A stretch of DNA of 64,000 bases, taken from contig DATGPZ010000069.1 of the NCBI GenBank assembly GCA_035304485.1, positions 1 to 64,000 on the forward strand, in the 5' to 3' direction. The DNA is from ZC4RG17 sp035304485 (GTDB lineage Bacteria; Actinomycetota; Acidimicrobiia; Spongiisociales; ZC4RG35). Position numbers and translations under genes: made by a program. The first letter of the stretch is position 1. The number at the start of each line of letters is the position of its first letter. The notes beneath the pieces were generated by a model. That model was given only the letters and a program-made list of their open reading frames with translations. It was not told where the DNA came from and ran no database searches. Positions 24,673 through 32,197 of this stretch are shown piece after piece.

Positions 24673-24891
24673 TCAGTACTGGTCCTGGCCGACCCTCACG
24701 TTGGACACGTAGGCGGTGCCGTCTTCTTCGGCCAGGTCGAACACGATCCGCTGTCCCTGGCGCAGGGTGCGGAAGATCGACCCCCGCAGGGATCCGGGCC
24801 TGAGATAGACCTCGGAGCGGTCGTCGTCGCGCACGACGACACCGACACCGCTCACGGGATCGTAGGTCTGGACGACTCCCTGGACCGCCAT
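24673..24891 (-). CDS. Divergent cold-shock-like (CSD/OB-fold) small protein
   Basis: A 72-residue single-domain protein with the beta-barrel pattern of cold-shock proteins (QGVVQTYDPVSGVGVVVRDD, then EVYLRPGSLRG, and GQRIVFDLAEEDGTAYVSNV). The canonical RNP1 KGFGFI is replaced by GVGVVV, so nucleic-acid binding is uncertain. The ATG at 24891 is preferred: a longer frame adds basic residues that belong to the rpmB intergenic region. It lies 8 bp downstream of rpmB and is surely cotranscribed with it. Confidence 0.65.
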   Translation of the reverse strand: MAVQGVVQTYDPVSGVGVVVRDDDRSEVYLRPGSLRGSIFRTLRQGQRIVFDLAEEDGTAYVSNVRVGQDQY

Positions 24892-24899
24892 CGGCGGGA

Positions 24900-25088
24900 T
24901 CAGGCCTTTTCGACTTTGCCGGCCCGGATGCACGACGTGCAAACGCGAGCCCGGCGCGTGTTCGAGCCGTGCCGGACGCGGATGCGCTGGATGTTCGGGA
25001 GCCAGCGGCGGTTGTTTCGCTTGTGGGAGAAGCTCACGGTCTTTCCGTAGCCGGGGCCTTTCCCGCAGATCTCACAGTGATACGACAA
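24900..25088 (-). CDS. rpmB: 50S ribosomal protein L28
   Basis: A 62-residue large-subunit protein of the zinc-binding form: CEICGK near residue 5 and CTSCI near residue 52 supply four cysteines. The core VSFSHKRNNRRWLPNIQRI is diagnostic. An AGGAGA Shine-Dalgarno precedes the ATG, and a TATCCT hexamer lies further upstream, so this mRNA has a leader. It is divergent from the FakA-like gene. Confidence 0.97.
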   Translation of the reverse strand: MSYHCEICGKGPGYGKTVSFSHKRNNRRWLPNIQRIRVRHGSNTRRARVCTSCIRAGKVEKA

Positions 25089-25175
25089 GAGGGTCTCCTG
25101 GGGACAGCCGAAAAGGATAGCTTCGAGCCGACGGTGGTCGAAACCGTCCTCTGGGGTTCCGTCGGGCTGGGCTTG

Positions 25176-25181
25176 TATCCT
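25176..25181 (+). promoter_or_regulatory. -10 hexamer for leaderless FakA-like gene
   Basis: TATCCT ends 8 nt before the GTG at 25190. That spacing favours this GTG over the GTG at 25184, only 2 nt from the hexamer. Confidence 0.5.
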
Positions 25182-25189
25182 CGGTGGCC

Positions 25190-26149
25190 GTGACCCGACC
25201 CTCCTCCCACCGGCATCGCTACGAGGTGATGTTCTTCCTCGAGGCAGAGGACGACCGCCTCGAGACGTTCAAGCGGCGCTGGGAGGCCATCGGCGACGAG
25301 GTGGCGGTGGTCGGCGAAGACGGGCTGTGGAACTGCCACATCCACACCGACGACGTCGGAGCCGCCGTGGAAGCGGGGATCGAGGCGGGGCGCCCGCGTC
25401 GCATCCGGGTCACGGATCTCCACGTGGAGATGGGAGAGTTGGAGGCAGACGTGGCGGCGGGGGGCTTCAGCCCGCTCTCGGAGGTGCTCGATTCGAAGGT
25501 GGGAGTGCTGGCGGTGTGCGATGGTGCCGGCTTGGTCGAGCGGTTCCGGAGGGCAGGCGTCCAGCACGTCGTCGCCGGCCGCTACCTGGAGAGGGTGCTG
25601 GAACGCATGGTCGAGGCGACCGAGGAAGCGCCGGCGGAGGTGGTCGTGCTCCTACCCAACGACCGGCTGCTGGTTCCGATGGCGGAGGCTGTGGACGGCC
25701 TGACCACCAAAGAGGTCCACGTCGTCCCGACCCGGAGCGTGGTCCAGGGTCTGGCGGCGATGCTCGCCTACCGGCCCGGTGTCAGCGACGTGGAATCCCT
25801 CCTCGACGACATGGCGGTGGCGGCCGGTGCGGTCGAGCACGGAGAGGTGGTGCAAGCCGACCGGTCCGCCCGAACCGATGGCTGGGTGATCGCGCCGGGT
25901 GATTGGCTGGGTATCGCCGACGGCAAAGTGGTCGTGGTGGATCGAGACCGGTTCTCGGTCCTGCGAGGGTTGGTCGCCGCCATCCTCCCCGCCCAGGCTC
26001 ATTCGGTCACCGTGTATCGCGGAGAGCACGGCACGCAGGCAGACGTCAAGGCGCTGGAAGCGTGGATGTCCGACACTCATCCCGGAGTCGTCGTCGTGGG
26101 CGTGGATGGCAGCCAGCCGGTCCAGCCATATCTCGTATCGGTGGAGTGA
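25190..26149 (+). CDS. FakA/YloV-like protein lacking the N-terminal DhaL kinase domain
   Basis: A 319-residue protein matching the middle and C-terminal parts of fatty-acid kinase FakA. RYEVMFFLEAEDDRLETF and LWNCHIHTDDVGAAVEAGIE correspond to the central domain, and the later part (VVVLLPNDRLLVPMAEAV, HVVPTRSVVQGLAAMLAY) to the Dak1_2/DegV-like C-terminal domain. The ~200-residue ATP-binding DhaL domain that normally precedes these is absent, and rpmB occupies the upstream DNA, so it is not simply mis-started. It directly precedes recG (4-bp gap), as full-length homologues often do. The retained HTD motif suggests partial function, perhaps fatty-acid carrier binding or partnering a separate DhaL protein (inference). 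Confidence 0.8.
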   Translation: MTRPSSHRHRYEVMFFLEAEDDRLETFKRRWEAIGDEVAVVGEDGLWNCHIHTDDVGAAVEAGIEAGRPRRIRVTDLHVEMGELEADVAAGGFSPLSEVLDSKVGVLAVCDGAGLVERFRRAGVQHVVAGRYLERVLERMVEATEEAPAEVVVLLPNDRLLVPMAEAVDGLTTKEVHVVPTRSVVQGLAAMLAYRPGVSDVESLLDDMAVAAGAVEHGEVVQADRSARTDGWVIAPGDWLGIADGKVVVVDRDRFSVLRGLVAAILPAQAHSVTVYRGEHGTQADVKALEAWMSDTHPGVVVVGVDGSQPVQPYLVSVE

Positions 26150-26153
26150 GGCC

Positions 26154-28337
26154 GTGGCGACATTGAGTCGGCTGGCGAAGGTCTCGGTCACCGAGATCCG
26201 GAGTCTGGGGGGCGGCAAGCGGGCCGCCGTCCTCGAGAAGGCCGGCATCACCACGGTGGCCGACCTGCTGATGCACGTTCCCCGCACCTACATCGACCGC
26301 ACCGCCAGCCCACCGATCGCCTCGGCGGAGATCGGCGCCGAGGTCACGATCATCGGCAAGGTCTCCCGAGTCGACGAGCGCCGGCCCCGAAGAGGCCTGT
26401 TGATCGTCGAGGCGGTCGTCACCGACGGAACTTCCCGGTTGCGGGCGGTGTGGTTCAACCAGCCGTACCGCTCGAAGCAGTTGGCGCCCGGCATGGAGGT
26501 GGCGGTGTCGGGCAAGATCGAGTCCTTTCGGGGCCGGATCCAGATGAACAGTCCCGACGTGGACATCCTGGAGTCCACCAAGGAGGCACTGACGACCGGT
26601 CGCATCGTCCCGATCCATCCGGCTGTGGGCGAACTCAAGGCGGGACACATTCGACGGGCCGTGTTCAATGCACTGCGCCGCAGCCAGCCGATTCCCGATC
26701 CGGTCCCCGAGCGGATCCGGAAGGCAGCGGACGTCGAAGATCGGGCATGGGCTTTCGAGCGCGTCCACTTCCCGCAGACCCTCGAGGAGCCCCAGCGGGC
26801 CCGCCGCCGCCTCGCCTTCGACGAGTTCCTGCGTCTCGAACTGGCTCTCGCCATGCGCAAGGCGAGGACGGTCGCCGATTCCCACGGCATCGCTCACGCG
26901 CCCCCGGGCGAGCTGAGTGCCCGCTTCCGGGCAGGCCTCCCGTACGAGCTGACAAGCTCCCAGCGAAGAGTTCTCGATGAGATCACCCAGGATTTGAGTC
27001 GGCCTCACGCGATGCATCGCCTGCTCCAGGGTGAGGTGGGGTCCGGTAAGACGGTCGTGGCCGTCCTGACCTTGCTGACCGGTATCGAGGGCGGCTACCA
27101 AGGAGCCGTGATGGCTCCGACCGAGGTCCTGGCGGAACAGCACTACCTCGGGATCACCGGCCTCCTCGCAGATGCCGGACTGGCGCCGGAAGAGAAGGGG
27201 CCGGGCGCCGACCTCGGCATGGAATCGCTCTTCGCTGCCGAGAGCGGGCATCCCGGCATCACCACCGCCCTCCTGACCGGAACCCGGGCCTTGCTCTCGG
27301 ACCGCCCAGGTGCATCTCGATCCGAGGTCGCCGACGCCGTCCGATCGGGCACCGCCCAACTGGTGGTGGGAACCCACGCCTTGATCCAGGAGGGGGTCGA
27401 GTTCCATCGCTTGGGCATCGCGGTGGTGGACGAGCAGCACCGGTTCGGTGTGTCCCAACGCGTCAGCCTCAAAGACAAGGCATCCGGGGTGGATCCGGAC
27501 CTGCTCATCATGACCGCCACCCCGATTCCTCGCACCCTGTCCATGACCCTCTACGGAGATCTGGACGTCTCGACGATCGACGAACTGCCGCCAGGTCGGA
27601 CACCGATCGAAACCATCTTCGTGCCGTGGGCCGAGCAGGGGCGGGCATGGCGGCTGGTAGAGGAACAGGTGGCGGCGGGACGACAGGCTTTCGTCGTGTG
27701 CCCCCTGGTCGAGGACAGCGACAAGATCGAGGCAGCCTCGGCGAGCGCCGAGTTCGATCGACTCACCGGCGTCTTCGACGACGTCCGGCTCGGACTCATC
27801 CACGGCCAGCTTCCTCCGGCCGACAAGGAGGCCGTGATGGCGGCGTTCCGAGCGGGCGAGATCGACGTGCTGGTGTCGACGACAGTGATCGAGGTCGGAA
27901 TCGACGTCCCGAACGCCACGGTCATGGTCATCGAAGACGCCGATCGCTTCGGTCTATCGCAGCTGCACCAGCTGCGGGGTCGTGTCGGCCGCGGGCGTCA
28001 CCCCGGCACCTGCATTCTCATCGCCGACCCTTCCACGCCGGAAGGGGAGGAGCGGATGGCGGCGATGGTCAGGACGACCGACGGGTTCGAGCTCGCCCAG
28101 GTGGATCTGGAGCTGCGCGGGCAGGGGACGGTCTTCGATACCCGGCAATCGGGCATGGCGGACCTCCGACTGGCAGACATCCTCCGTGATCGCGACCTCT
28201 TGGAGGTCGCCCGCCGGGAGGCCTTCTCCCTGGTGGAGGCCGATCCGGAACTGCAGGGGCACCCGGATCTGGCCGAGGAGGTCGAGACCCTGCTGGGAGC
28301 GGACATGGACCGCTTCTTCGCAGAAGTCCGTGGCTGA
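26154..28337 (+). CDS. recG: ATP-dependent DNA helicase RecG
   Basis: Remodels stalled forks and branched DNA. The 727-residue protein has the N-terminal wedge/OB domain (VTIIGKVSRVDERR through MNSPDVDIL). The motor follows: QGEVGSGKTVVAVL (Walker A), APTEVLAEQHY, TALLTGT, VVGTHALIQ, VVDEQHRFGVSQR (motif II, DEQH), TATPIPRTLSMTLYGD, VSTTVIEVGIDVPNAT, and QLHQLRGRVGRG (motif VI). The insert between motifs Ia and Ib (around GPGADLGMESLFAAESG) is longer than in E. coli. The GTG at 26154 is chosen because the longer frame lies inside the upstream gene. It is cotranscribed with the FakA-like gene. Confidence 0.95.
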   Translation: MATLSRLAKVSVTEIRSLGGGKRAAVLEKAGITTVADLLMHVPRTYIDRTASPPIASAEIGAEVTIIGKVSRVDERRPRRGLLIVEAVVTDGTSRLRAVWFNQPYRSKQLAPGMEVAVSGKIESFRGRIQMNSPDVDILESTKEALTTGRIVPIHPAVGELKAGHIRRAVFNALRRSQPIPDPVPERIRKAADVEDRAWAFERVHFPQTLEEPQRARRRLAFDEFLRLELALAMRKARTVADSHGIAHAPPGELSARFRAGLPYELTSSQRRVLDEITQDLSRPHAMHRLLQGEVGSGKTVVAVLTLLTGIEGGYQGAVMAPTEVLAEQHYLGITGLLADAGLAPEEKGPGADLGMESLFAAESGHPGITTALLTGTRALLSDRPGASRSEVADAVRSGTAQLVVGTHALIQEGVEFHRLGIAVVDEQHRFGVSQRVSLKDKASGVDPDLLIMTATPIPRTLSMTLYGDLDVSTIDELPPGRTPIETIFVPWAEQGRAWRLVEEQVAAGRQAFVVCPLVEDSDKIEAASASAEFDRLTGVFDDVRLGLIHGQLPPADKEAVMAAFRAGEIDVLVSTTVIEVGIDVPNATVMVIEDADRFGLSQLHQLRGRVGRGRHPGTCILIADPSTPEGEERMAAMVRTTDGFELAQVDLELRGQGTVFDTRQSGMADLRLADILRDRDLLEVARREAFSLVEADPELQGHPDLAEEVETLLGADMDRFFAEVRG

Positions 28338-28338
28338 C

Positions 28339-28902
28339 TCAGGTCCGCTGGAAAGGGTCACGGCCGATGAAACCCAGGAGCTGGGCCTGGATGCCGGCGT
28401 CATCGGGCACGTCGACTCGGGGCCCGAACTGGCCCGAATCGCGCATCGCCGCCTCGAATGGGCGCATCCGGTCCAACACGCGCCGGCATCGCTGCGGATC
28501 CAGGGTCTCGTCCTGACCGGTCGCCCGCGCCAGGTCCCACGAGTGGAGGAAGACATCGACGGTGTATGCACCGTCGATGGCCGCTTCCACCGTCATCTCA
28601 CCGAGGTGCGGAGACTCGAACTCCCTCCCCGCGGTGTCGGGATCCTCGAGCAGGTCCTGCACGGCCCGGGCGCGTGTCTCCCACGCCGCCACCGGGTCTG
28701 CGTCGACGGAGATCCCTATCGCGAGTTCGATACCGGCTCCCACAGACAAGAATCCGGGAAGCCAGTCCAGGAGGTGGCGCACCACATCTCGTGCGACCCA
28801 ACCGTCGACCGGAGCTGGGGCGTCCCAACCTCCGGGAGGGACGCCCCTCACCAACCGGGTGAAGCCGGCCGCCACCAGGCGGTGCTCGTCGGCTGCTGCC
28901 AT
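28339..28902 (-). CDS. DinB-like / TIGR03086-type mycothiol-associated protein
   Basis: A 187-residue member of the actinobacterial maleylpyruvate-isomerase/DinB-like fold. HLLDWLPGFLSVG near residue 42 supplies one candidate metal histidine; MTVEAAIDGAYTVDVFLHSWDLARATGQ near residue 105 supplies another. The C-terminal AGIQAQLLGFIGRDPF is typical of TIGR03086 proteins. Relatives are metal-dependent and some use mycothiol, but the reaction is not known for this group. The ATG at 28902 shares a base with the SRPBCC stop (TGATG). It is third in an ArsR-SRPBCC operon. Confidence 0.8.
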   Translation of the reverse strand: MAAADEHRLVAAGFTRLVRGVPPGGWDAPAPVDGWVARDVVRHLLDWLPGFLSVGAGIELAIGISVDADPVAAWETRARAVQDLLEDPDTAGREFESPHLGEMTVEAAIDGAYTVDVFLHSWDLARATGQDETLDPQRCRRVLDRMRPFEAAMRDSGQFGPRVDVPDDAGIQAQLLGFIGRDPFQRT

Positions 28903-29387
28903 CAGTCCTGTGCGAGGAGCTCGTCGAGCTTCTCGTAGCCCTCGATCACTCCGACTTCCATGCCGCTCTGGAGGATGGCGTCGCGCACCTCCATGGATTC
29001 CACCACGGACAAGGATCGCAGCCGGGTACGCCCACCCTCGAGCTCCTCGAGAGTCATGATCTCGAGGGAGACACCGTCGGGAGCGCCTTCCCATGTGAAG
29101 GTCTGGACCAGGCGCTCGTTTGGCCGAACCTCGTGGAACGAGCCGTAGAACGACGCCAGAGGCTCGCCATTCCGTGTGTTGGAATAGCGCCAGCTGCCCC
29201 CGGTTCTGGCATCCCAGTGCTCGATCTGAGTCTCGACCGACCTCGGGCCGATCCACCGGGCGAACAGGTCCGGATCCGTCCAGGCTCGGAAGACCCGGTC
29301 GGGAGGAGCGTCGAACTCCCGGGTGATTTCGATCGTGGGGAGATCGGGGTTCGCCTCGATCTGGGTCTCGTGCTTTGCCAGCGTCAT
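28902..29387 (-). CDS. SRPBCC (AHSA1-like) START-fold protein
   Basis: A 161-residue lipid/ligand-binding fold protein of the AHSA1 subfamily: IEITREFDAPPDRVFRAWTD, then RWIGPRSVETQIEHWDARTG, GGSWRYSNTRNG, and a long C-terminal helix GMEVGVIEGYEKLDELL. Members bind small hydrophobic molecules; the ligand is unknown. The ATG at 29387 overlaps the ArsR stop as ATGA. Pairing of such proteins with an ArsR regulator that controls them is a very common actinobacterial arrangement. Confidence 0.88.
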   Translation of the reverse strand: MTLAKHETQIEANPDLPTIEITREFDAPPDRVFRAWTDPDLFARWIGPRSVETQIEHWDARTGGSWRYSNTRNGEPLASFYGSFHEVRPNERLVQTFTWEGAPDGVSLEIMTLEELEGGRTRLRSLSVVESMEVRDAILQSGMEVGVIEGYEKLDELLAQD

Positions 29388-29755
29388 GACGCGGCTCCTT
29401 TCTGTTCCTGGGCCACGCCGTTCTCGGTCGTGGCCATCTGCTCCAGGACGGCGTCGAGTCGACGGAACCGTTCCTCCGCCGCTCGCCGATACCGTTCGAT
29501 CCAACCGATCATCAGGTCCAGCACCTCCGCTTCTAGGTGACATGGACGGCGCTGGGCCTCACGGCGCCGCGAGACCAGACCGGATTCCTCCAACACCCGG
29601 ACGTGCTTCGAGATGGCTTGGACCGTCATGTCGTGTGGCTCGGCCAGCTCGCCCACCGTCGCATCACCCCGAGTGAGACGGGCGACGATGCTGCGTCGTG
29701 TCGGATCTGCCAGGGCTGCGAACCCCCGGTTGAGCTGTTCGTCTGGTGCCGTCAT
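29384..29755 (-). CDS. ArsR-family transcriptional regulator
   Basis: A 123-residue winged-helix repressor: NRGFAALADPTRRSIVARLT, the recognition segment VGELAEPHDMTVQAISKHVRVLEESGLV, and a C-terminal helix LMIGWIERYRRAAEERFRRL. No metal-binding cysteines are seen, so it is a small-molecule or SRPBCC-coupled member, not an arsenic sensor. The start at 29755 is set by a TAGGGT hexamer 7 nt upstream; the 12 extra codons of the longer frame lie over the promoter. It probably represses its own operon through the repeats at 29772-29805. Confidence 0.88.
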   Translation of the reverse strand: MTAPDEQLNRGFAALADPTRRSIVARLTRGDATVGELAEPHDMTVQAISKHVRVLEESGLVSRRREAQRRPCHLEAEVLDLMIGWIERYRRAAEERFRRLDAVLEQMATTENGVAQEQKGAAS

Positions 29756-29762
29756 GACAGCC

Positions 29763-29768
29763 ACCCTA
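29763..29768 (-). promoter_or_regulatory. -10 hexamer for leaderless arsR-type gene
   Basis: TAGGGT on the minus strand ends 7 nt before the ATG at 29755. Confidence 0.5.
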
Positions 29769-29771
29769 TGA

Positions 29772-29805
29772 TCAACCAATCGGTTTGTCAACCAACTAGT
29801 TGAAT
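29772..29805. promoter_or_regulatory. Tandem operator for the ArsR-family regulator
   Basis: Two related inverted pairs stand side by side: TCAACCAATCGGTTTG and TCAACCAACTAGTTGAAT, the second containing the perfect palindrome CAACTAGTTG (29793-29802). They cover the -35 region of the ArsR promoter, an ideal place for autorepression. Confidence 0.6.
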
Positions 29806-29836
29806 AGGGTGGGGCAGTCGCCGGAGGTGCCCTTGG

Positions 29837-29842
29837 TAGCCT
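29837..29842 (+). promoter_or_regulatory. -10 hexamer for leaderless rsmD
   Basis: TAGCCT ends 6 nt before the rsmD ATG at 29849. Confidence 0.5.
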
Positions 29843-29848
29843 GCGGCC

Positions 29849-30406
29849 ATGCGCATCATCACCGGGGCGGCGAAGGGCAGGAGACTGCGGGCACCCGACA
29901 CCGACCGGACCCGACCCGCCACCGATCGGGTGAGGGAAGCGGTGTTCTCAGCCATCGGGCCCTGGATCGAGGGGGCGGTGGTGCTGGATCTATACGCCGG
30001 CTCCGGCTCCTATGGGCTCGAGGCACTCAGCCGCGGAGCCGAGGCCGCCACGTTCGTGGAAGTGGGTGACGCCGCCCTCGCCGCCCTGCGCGCCAACGTG
30101 GAGGCCGTCGGTCTCGGCGGGGCGGTGGTGGCCAGTGACGTCGACTCCTTCCTCGCGCGCCCCGGTGACCGCATCTACCACCTCGTGTTCATCGATCCGC
30201 CGTGGGACCTCTCGACCGACGTGGTGGACCGGCAGTTGGAGGCGATAGATCCGATCCTGGCGGTCGAGGGAGAGGTGGTGGTGAGCCGCCGGGAAGGGGA
30301 TCGTCCGCCACATCCCCCGGACGGTTGGCACGTTGCCACCGATCGGCGCTACGGAGACGCGAGAATCTACCGGTATCGCAAGGACTCGACGCGAGAAGGA
30401 ACATGA
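29849..30406 (+). CDS. rsmD: 16S rRNA (guanine(966)-N(2))-methyltransferase RsmD
   Basis: Methylates G966 of 16S rRNA. The 185-residue protein has the N-terminal RsmD signature MRIITGAAKGRRLRAP and RPATDRVREAVFS, the SAM-binding LDLYAGSGSYGLEALSRGA, and the catalytic motif VFIDPPWD. It leads a tightly packed operon; its stop overlaps the coaD ATG (ATGA). rsmD-coaD pairing is widespread in bacteria. Confidence 0.95.
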   Translation: MRIITGAAKGRRLRAPDTDRTRPATDRVREAVFSAIGPWIEGAVVLDLYAGSGSYGLEALSRGAEAATFVEVGDAALAALRANVEAVGLGGAVVASDVDSFLARPGDRIYHLVFIDPPWDLSTDVVDRQLEAIDPILAVEGEVVVSRREGDRPPHPPDGWHVATDRRYGDARIYRYRKDSTREGT

Positions 30407-30870
30407 CTGCAGCCCTCTGCCCCGGGAGTTTCGACCCACCCACCAACGGACACATCGACGTGATCGAGCGGTGTCTGGCCGTCTTCGACCGCGTCGTGGT
30501 GGCCGTGGTGCGAAATCCCTCCAAGCAGCCGATGTTCTCTGCCGAGGAGCGCCTGGAGATGATCGCCAAGGCTTTTCCGGAGGGAGTCGAGATCCACACC
30601 TTCGACGGTCTGCTCGTCGACTTCGCCGCCGAGGTGGGGGTGGACGTCGTGGTGAAAGGCCTGCGAGCGGTGGGTGATTTCGACTATGAACTGCAGATGG
30701 CACAGATGAACCGCACCCTTACCGGCGTCGAGACGGTGTTCCTGCCCACCAATCCGGAATGGTCCTACCTCTCCTCGTCGTTGGTTCGCGAAGTTGCCAG
30801 ACTGGGCGGCGAGTACCGGGGGCTGGTGCCTCCGCACGTCGCGGCGGCTCTCGAGGAGAGATTGCGATGA
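30403..30870 (+). CDS. coaD: Phosphopantetheine adenylyltransferase
   Basis: Fourth enzyme of coenzyme A synthesis: 4'-phosphopantetheine plus ATP gives dephospho-CoA. The 155-residue protein starts CPGSFDPPTNGHIDVIERCL, containing the nucleotidyltransferase TxGH-type motif as TNGH. It has VVVAVVRNPSKQPMFS and the C-terminal YLSSSLVREVARLGG (ISSS/T-type motif). Length is typical. The ATG at 30403 overlaps rsmD and its stop overlaps the next gene, so three genes are coupled. Confidence 0.95.
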   Translation: MTAALCPGSFDPPTNGHIDVIERCLAVFDRVVVAVVRNPSKQPMFSAEERLEMIAKAFPEGVEIHTFDGLLVDFAAEVGVDVVVKGLRAVGDFDYELQMAQMNRTLTGVETVFLPTNPEWSYLSSSLVREVARLGGEYRGLVPPHVAAALEERLR

Positions 30871-31478
30871 ACTACGACGACTACGACGACCCCCAGGACC
30901 CCTACCTCGAGGGCGAGCTCGACGAGGCTCCCGCCGGATTGCAGAGCGACGATCATCTCGTGGACCAGGAGGCGGAGCTCCACGGCCCTCGTCCCCGGGC
31001 GTCGGTCGGGGAGCTGCAGGACATCGTCGACGACCTCATCGCCCATCTCCACGAGGCCAAGACCATGCCGCTCTCGTCGAGCGTCCTCGTCGATCGCGAG
31101 CAGTTCCTCGTGATGCTGGAGAAGCTGCGCTCGGAACTGCCCGACGAGCTGCGGGCCGCGAGGTGGATGGTGAGGGAACGGGAGGCGTTCATCGCCCGAA
31201 CCAACGAGAAGGCCCAGGAGATCATCGAGAAGGCGAAGATCGAATCCAAGCGCCTCGTTTCCGAGTCGAACATCGTCGCCGAGGCGGTGGAGGAGGCCAA
31301 CATCCTCGTCCGGCGCGCCGAGGGAGAGGCGAGGCGGCTGCGTCTGGAAGCAGAGGACGAGATCGAGCGCAGCCTCGAGAGGGTCGAGAACCTCCTGAGT
31401 GAGCTATTGGGCAAGGTCCACTTCTCCCGCGAGGAACTGCATCGAGCCCGACCCAAGCCCCCGGACGTACCGTTGTGA
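30867..31478 (+). CDS. SepIVA-like coiled-coil septation protein
   Basis: A 203-residue protein. The acidic N-terminus (NYDDYDDPQDPYLEGELDE) precedes a predicted amphipathic coiled coil across about residues 75-190 (VLVDREQFLVMLEKLRSEL, then repeated Glu/Arg/Ala heptads). The pattern and the position directly upstream of the DUF177, L32 and RNase III genes match mycobacterial SepIVA (DivIVA-like), an essential factor for septation and polar growth. Function here is inferred from architecture and context. The ATG overlaps the coaD stop (ATGA) and its stop overlaps the next GTG. Confidence 0.7.
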   Translation: MNYDDYDDPQDPYLEGELDEAPAGLQSDDHLVDQEAELHGPRPRASVGELQDIVDDLIAHLHEAKTMPLSSSVLVDREQFLVMLEKLRSELPDELRAARWMVREREAFIARTNEKAQEIIEKAKIESKRLVSESNIVAEAVEEANILVRRAEGEARRLRLEAEDEIERSLERVENLLSELLGKVHFSREELHRARPKPPDVPL

Positions 31479-31978
31479 GTACCGAGCTCCGTTACCAGGT
31501 GGCGGATCTGGTCGACCGCCCGGGCGAGCGCCGCCAGGTCGCGGGGAGCCTGCCCGTGGACCTCACTGTCGGAGAGGCGCGGGTGAAGGGTACCGCCCGG
31601 GTCGAGGTCGTCCTGGAGGGCATCGACGACGGAGTCTTGGCCCGCTTCGAGGCGACGGCACCGGCGACCCTGCAGTGCACGCGTTGCCTTCTCGAATGGG
31701 ACGGCGAGGTGGTCGCGGCGGCGGTCCAGGTGTTCGAGCCCGAGCCCGACGAGGACGGATACGCCCTGGGTGCCGACGACACCGTCGACCTGAGCGGCCC
31801 GGTCCGTGACGAGATCGCGCTGGCGGTTCCGATCCGTCCGCTGTGTAGGGACGACTGCCTAGGACTTTGCCCGACGTGCGGAACCGACTTGAATAGGGAC
31901 CCCTGCGGTGGCCATGAGGAGCCGTCCCGTTCGCCCTTCGCCGCTCTGCAGGGAATGTTCGATTCCCCCGACCAATGA
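31475..31978 (+). CDS. yceD: YceD/DUF177 family protein
   Basis: A 167-residue DUF177 protein linked to large-ribosomal-subunit assembly (YceD affects 23S rRNA levels in other organisms). It shows the family pattern ATLQCTRCLLEW near residue 70 and a C-terminal cysteine cluster CRDDCLGLCPTCGTDLNRDPC, a likely zinc site. It almost always sits before rpmF, as here (19-bp gap). The GTG start overlaps the upstream stop by 4 bp (GTGA). Confidence 0.9.
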   Translation: MSTELRYQVADLVDRPGERRQVAGSLPVDLTVGEARVKGTARVEVVLEGIDDGVLARFEATAPATLQCTRCLLEWDGEVVAAAVQVFEPEPDEDGYALGADDTVDLSGPVRDEIALAVPIRPLCRDDCLGLCPTCGTDLNRDPCGGHEEPSRSPFAALQGMFDSPDQ

Positions 31979-31997
31979 CGACGGAGGAGTGCTGCTC

Positions 31998-32174
31998 ATG
32001 GCGGTACCCAAGAAAAAGATGTCGCGCCGACGCACTCGTCAGCGCAAGGCGGCCTGGAAGGTGAGCCGTCCCACCATGTCCACCTGTCCGCAGTGCCGCG
32101 CCAAGAAACTTCCGCACCGCGCGTGCCCGAACTGCGGCCACTACAACGGCCGTGAGGTCCTGGAAGTCGACTGA
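31998..32174 (+). CDS. rpmF: 50S ribosomal protein L32
   Basis: A 58-residue large-subunit protein with the diagnostic N-terminus AVPKKKMSRRRTRQRKAAW. It has zinc-ligand pairs CPQC and CPNCGHYNGREV. GGAGGA lies 9 nt before the ATG. yceD-rpmF-plsX order is the common bacterial arrangement coupling ribosome and lipid synthesis. Confidence 0.97.
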   Translation: MAVPKKKMSRRRTRQRKAAWKVSRPTMSTCPQCRAKKLPHRACPNCGHYNGREVLEVD

Positions 32175-32197
32175 AGTCCCAATAGAAGGGTGACCCC

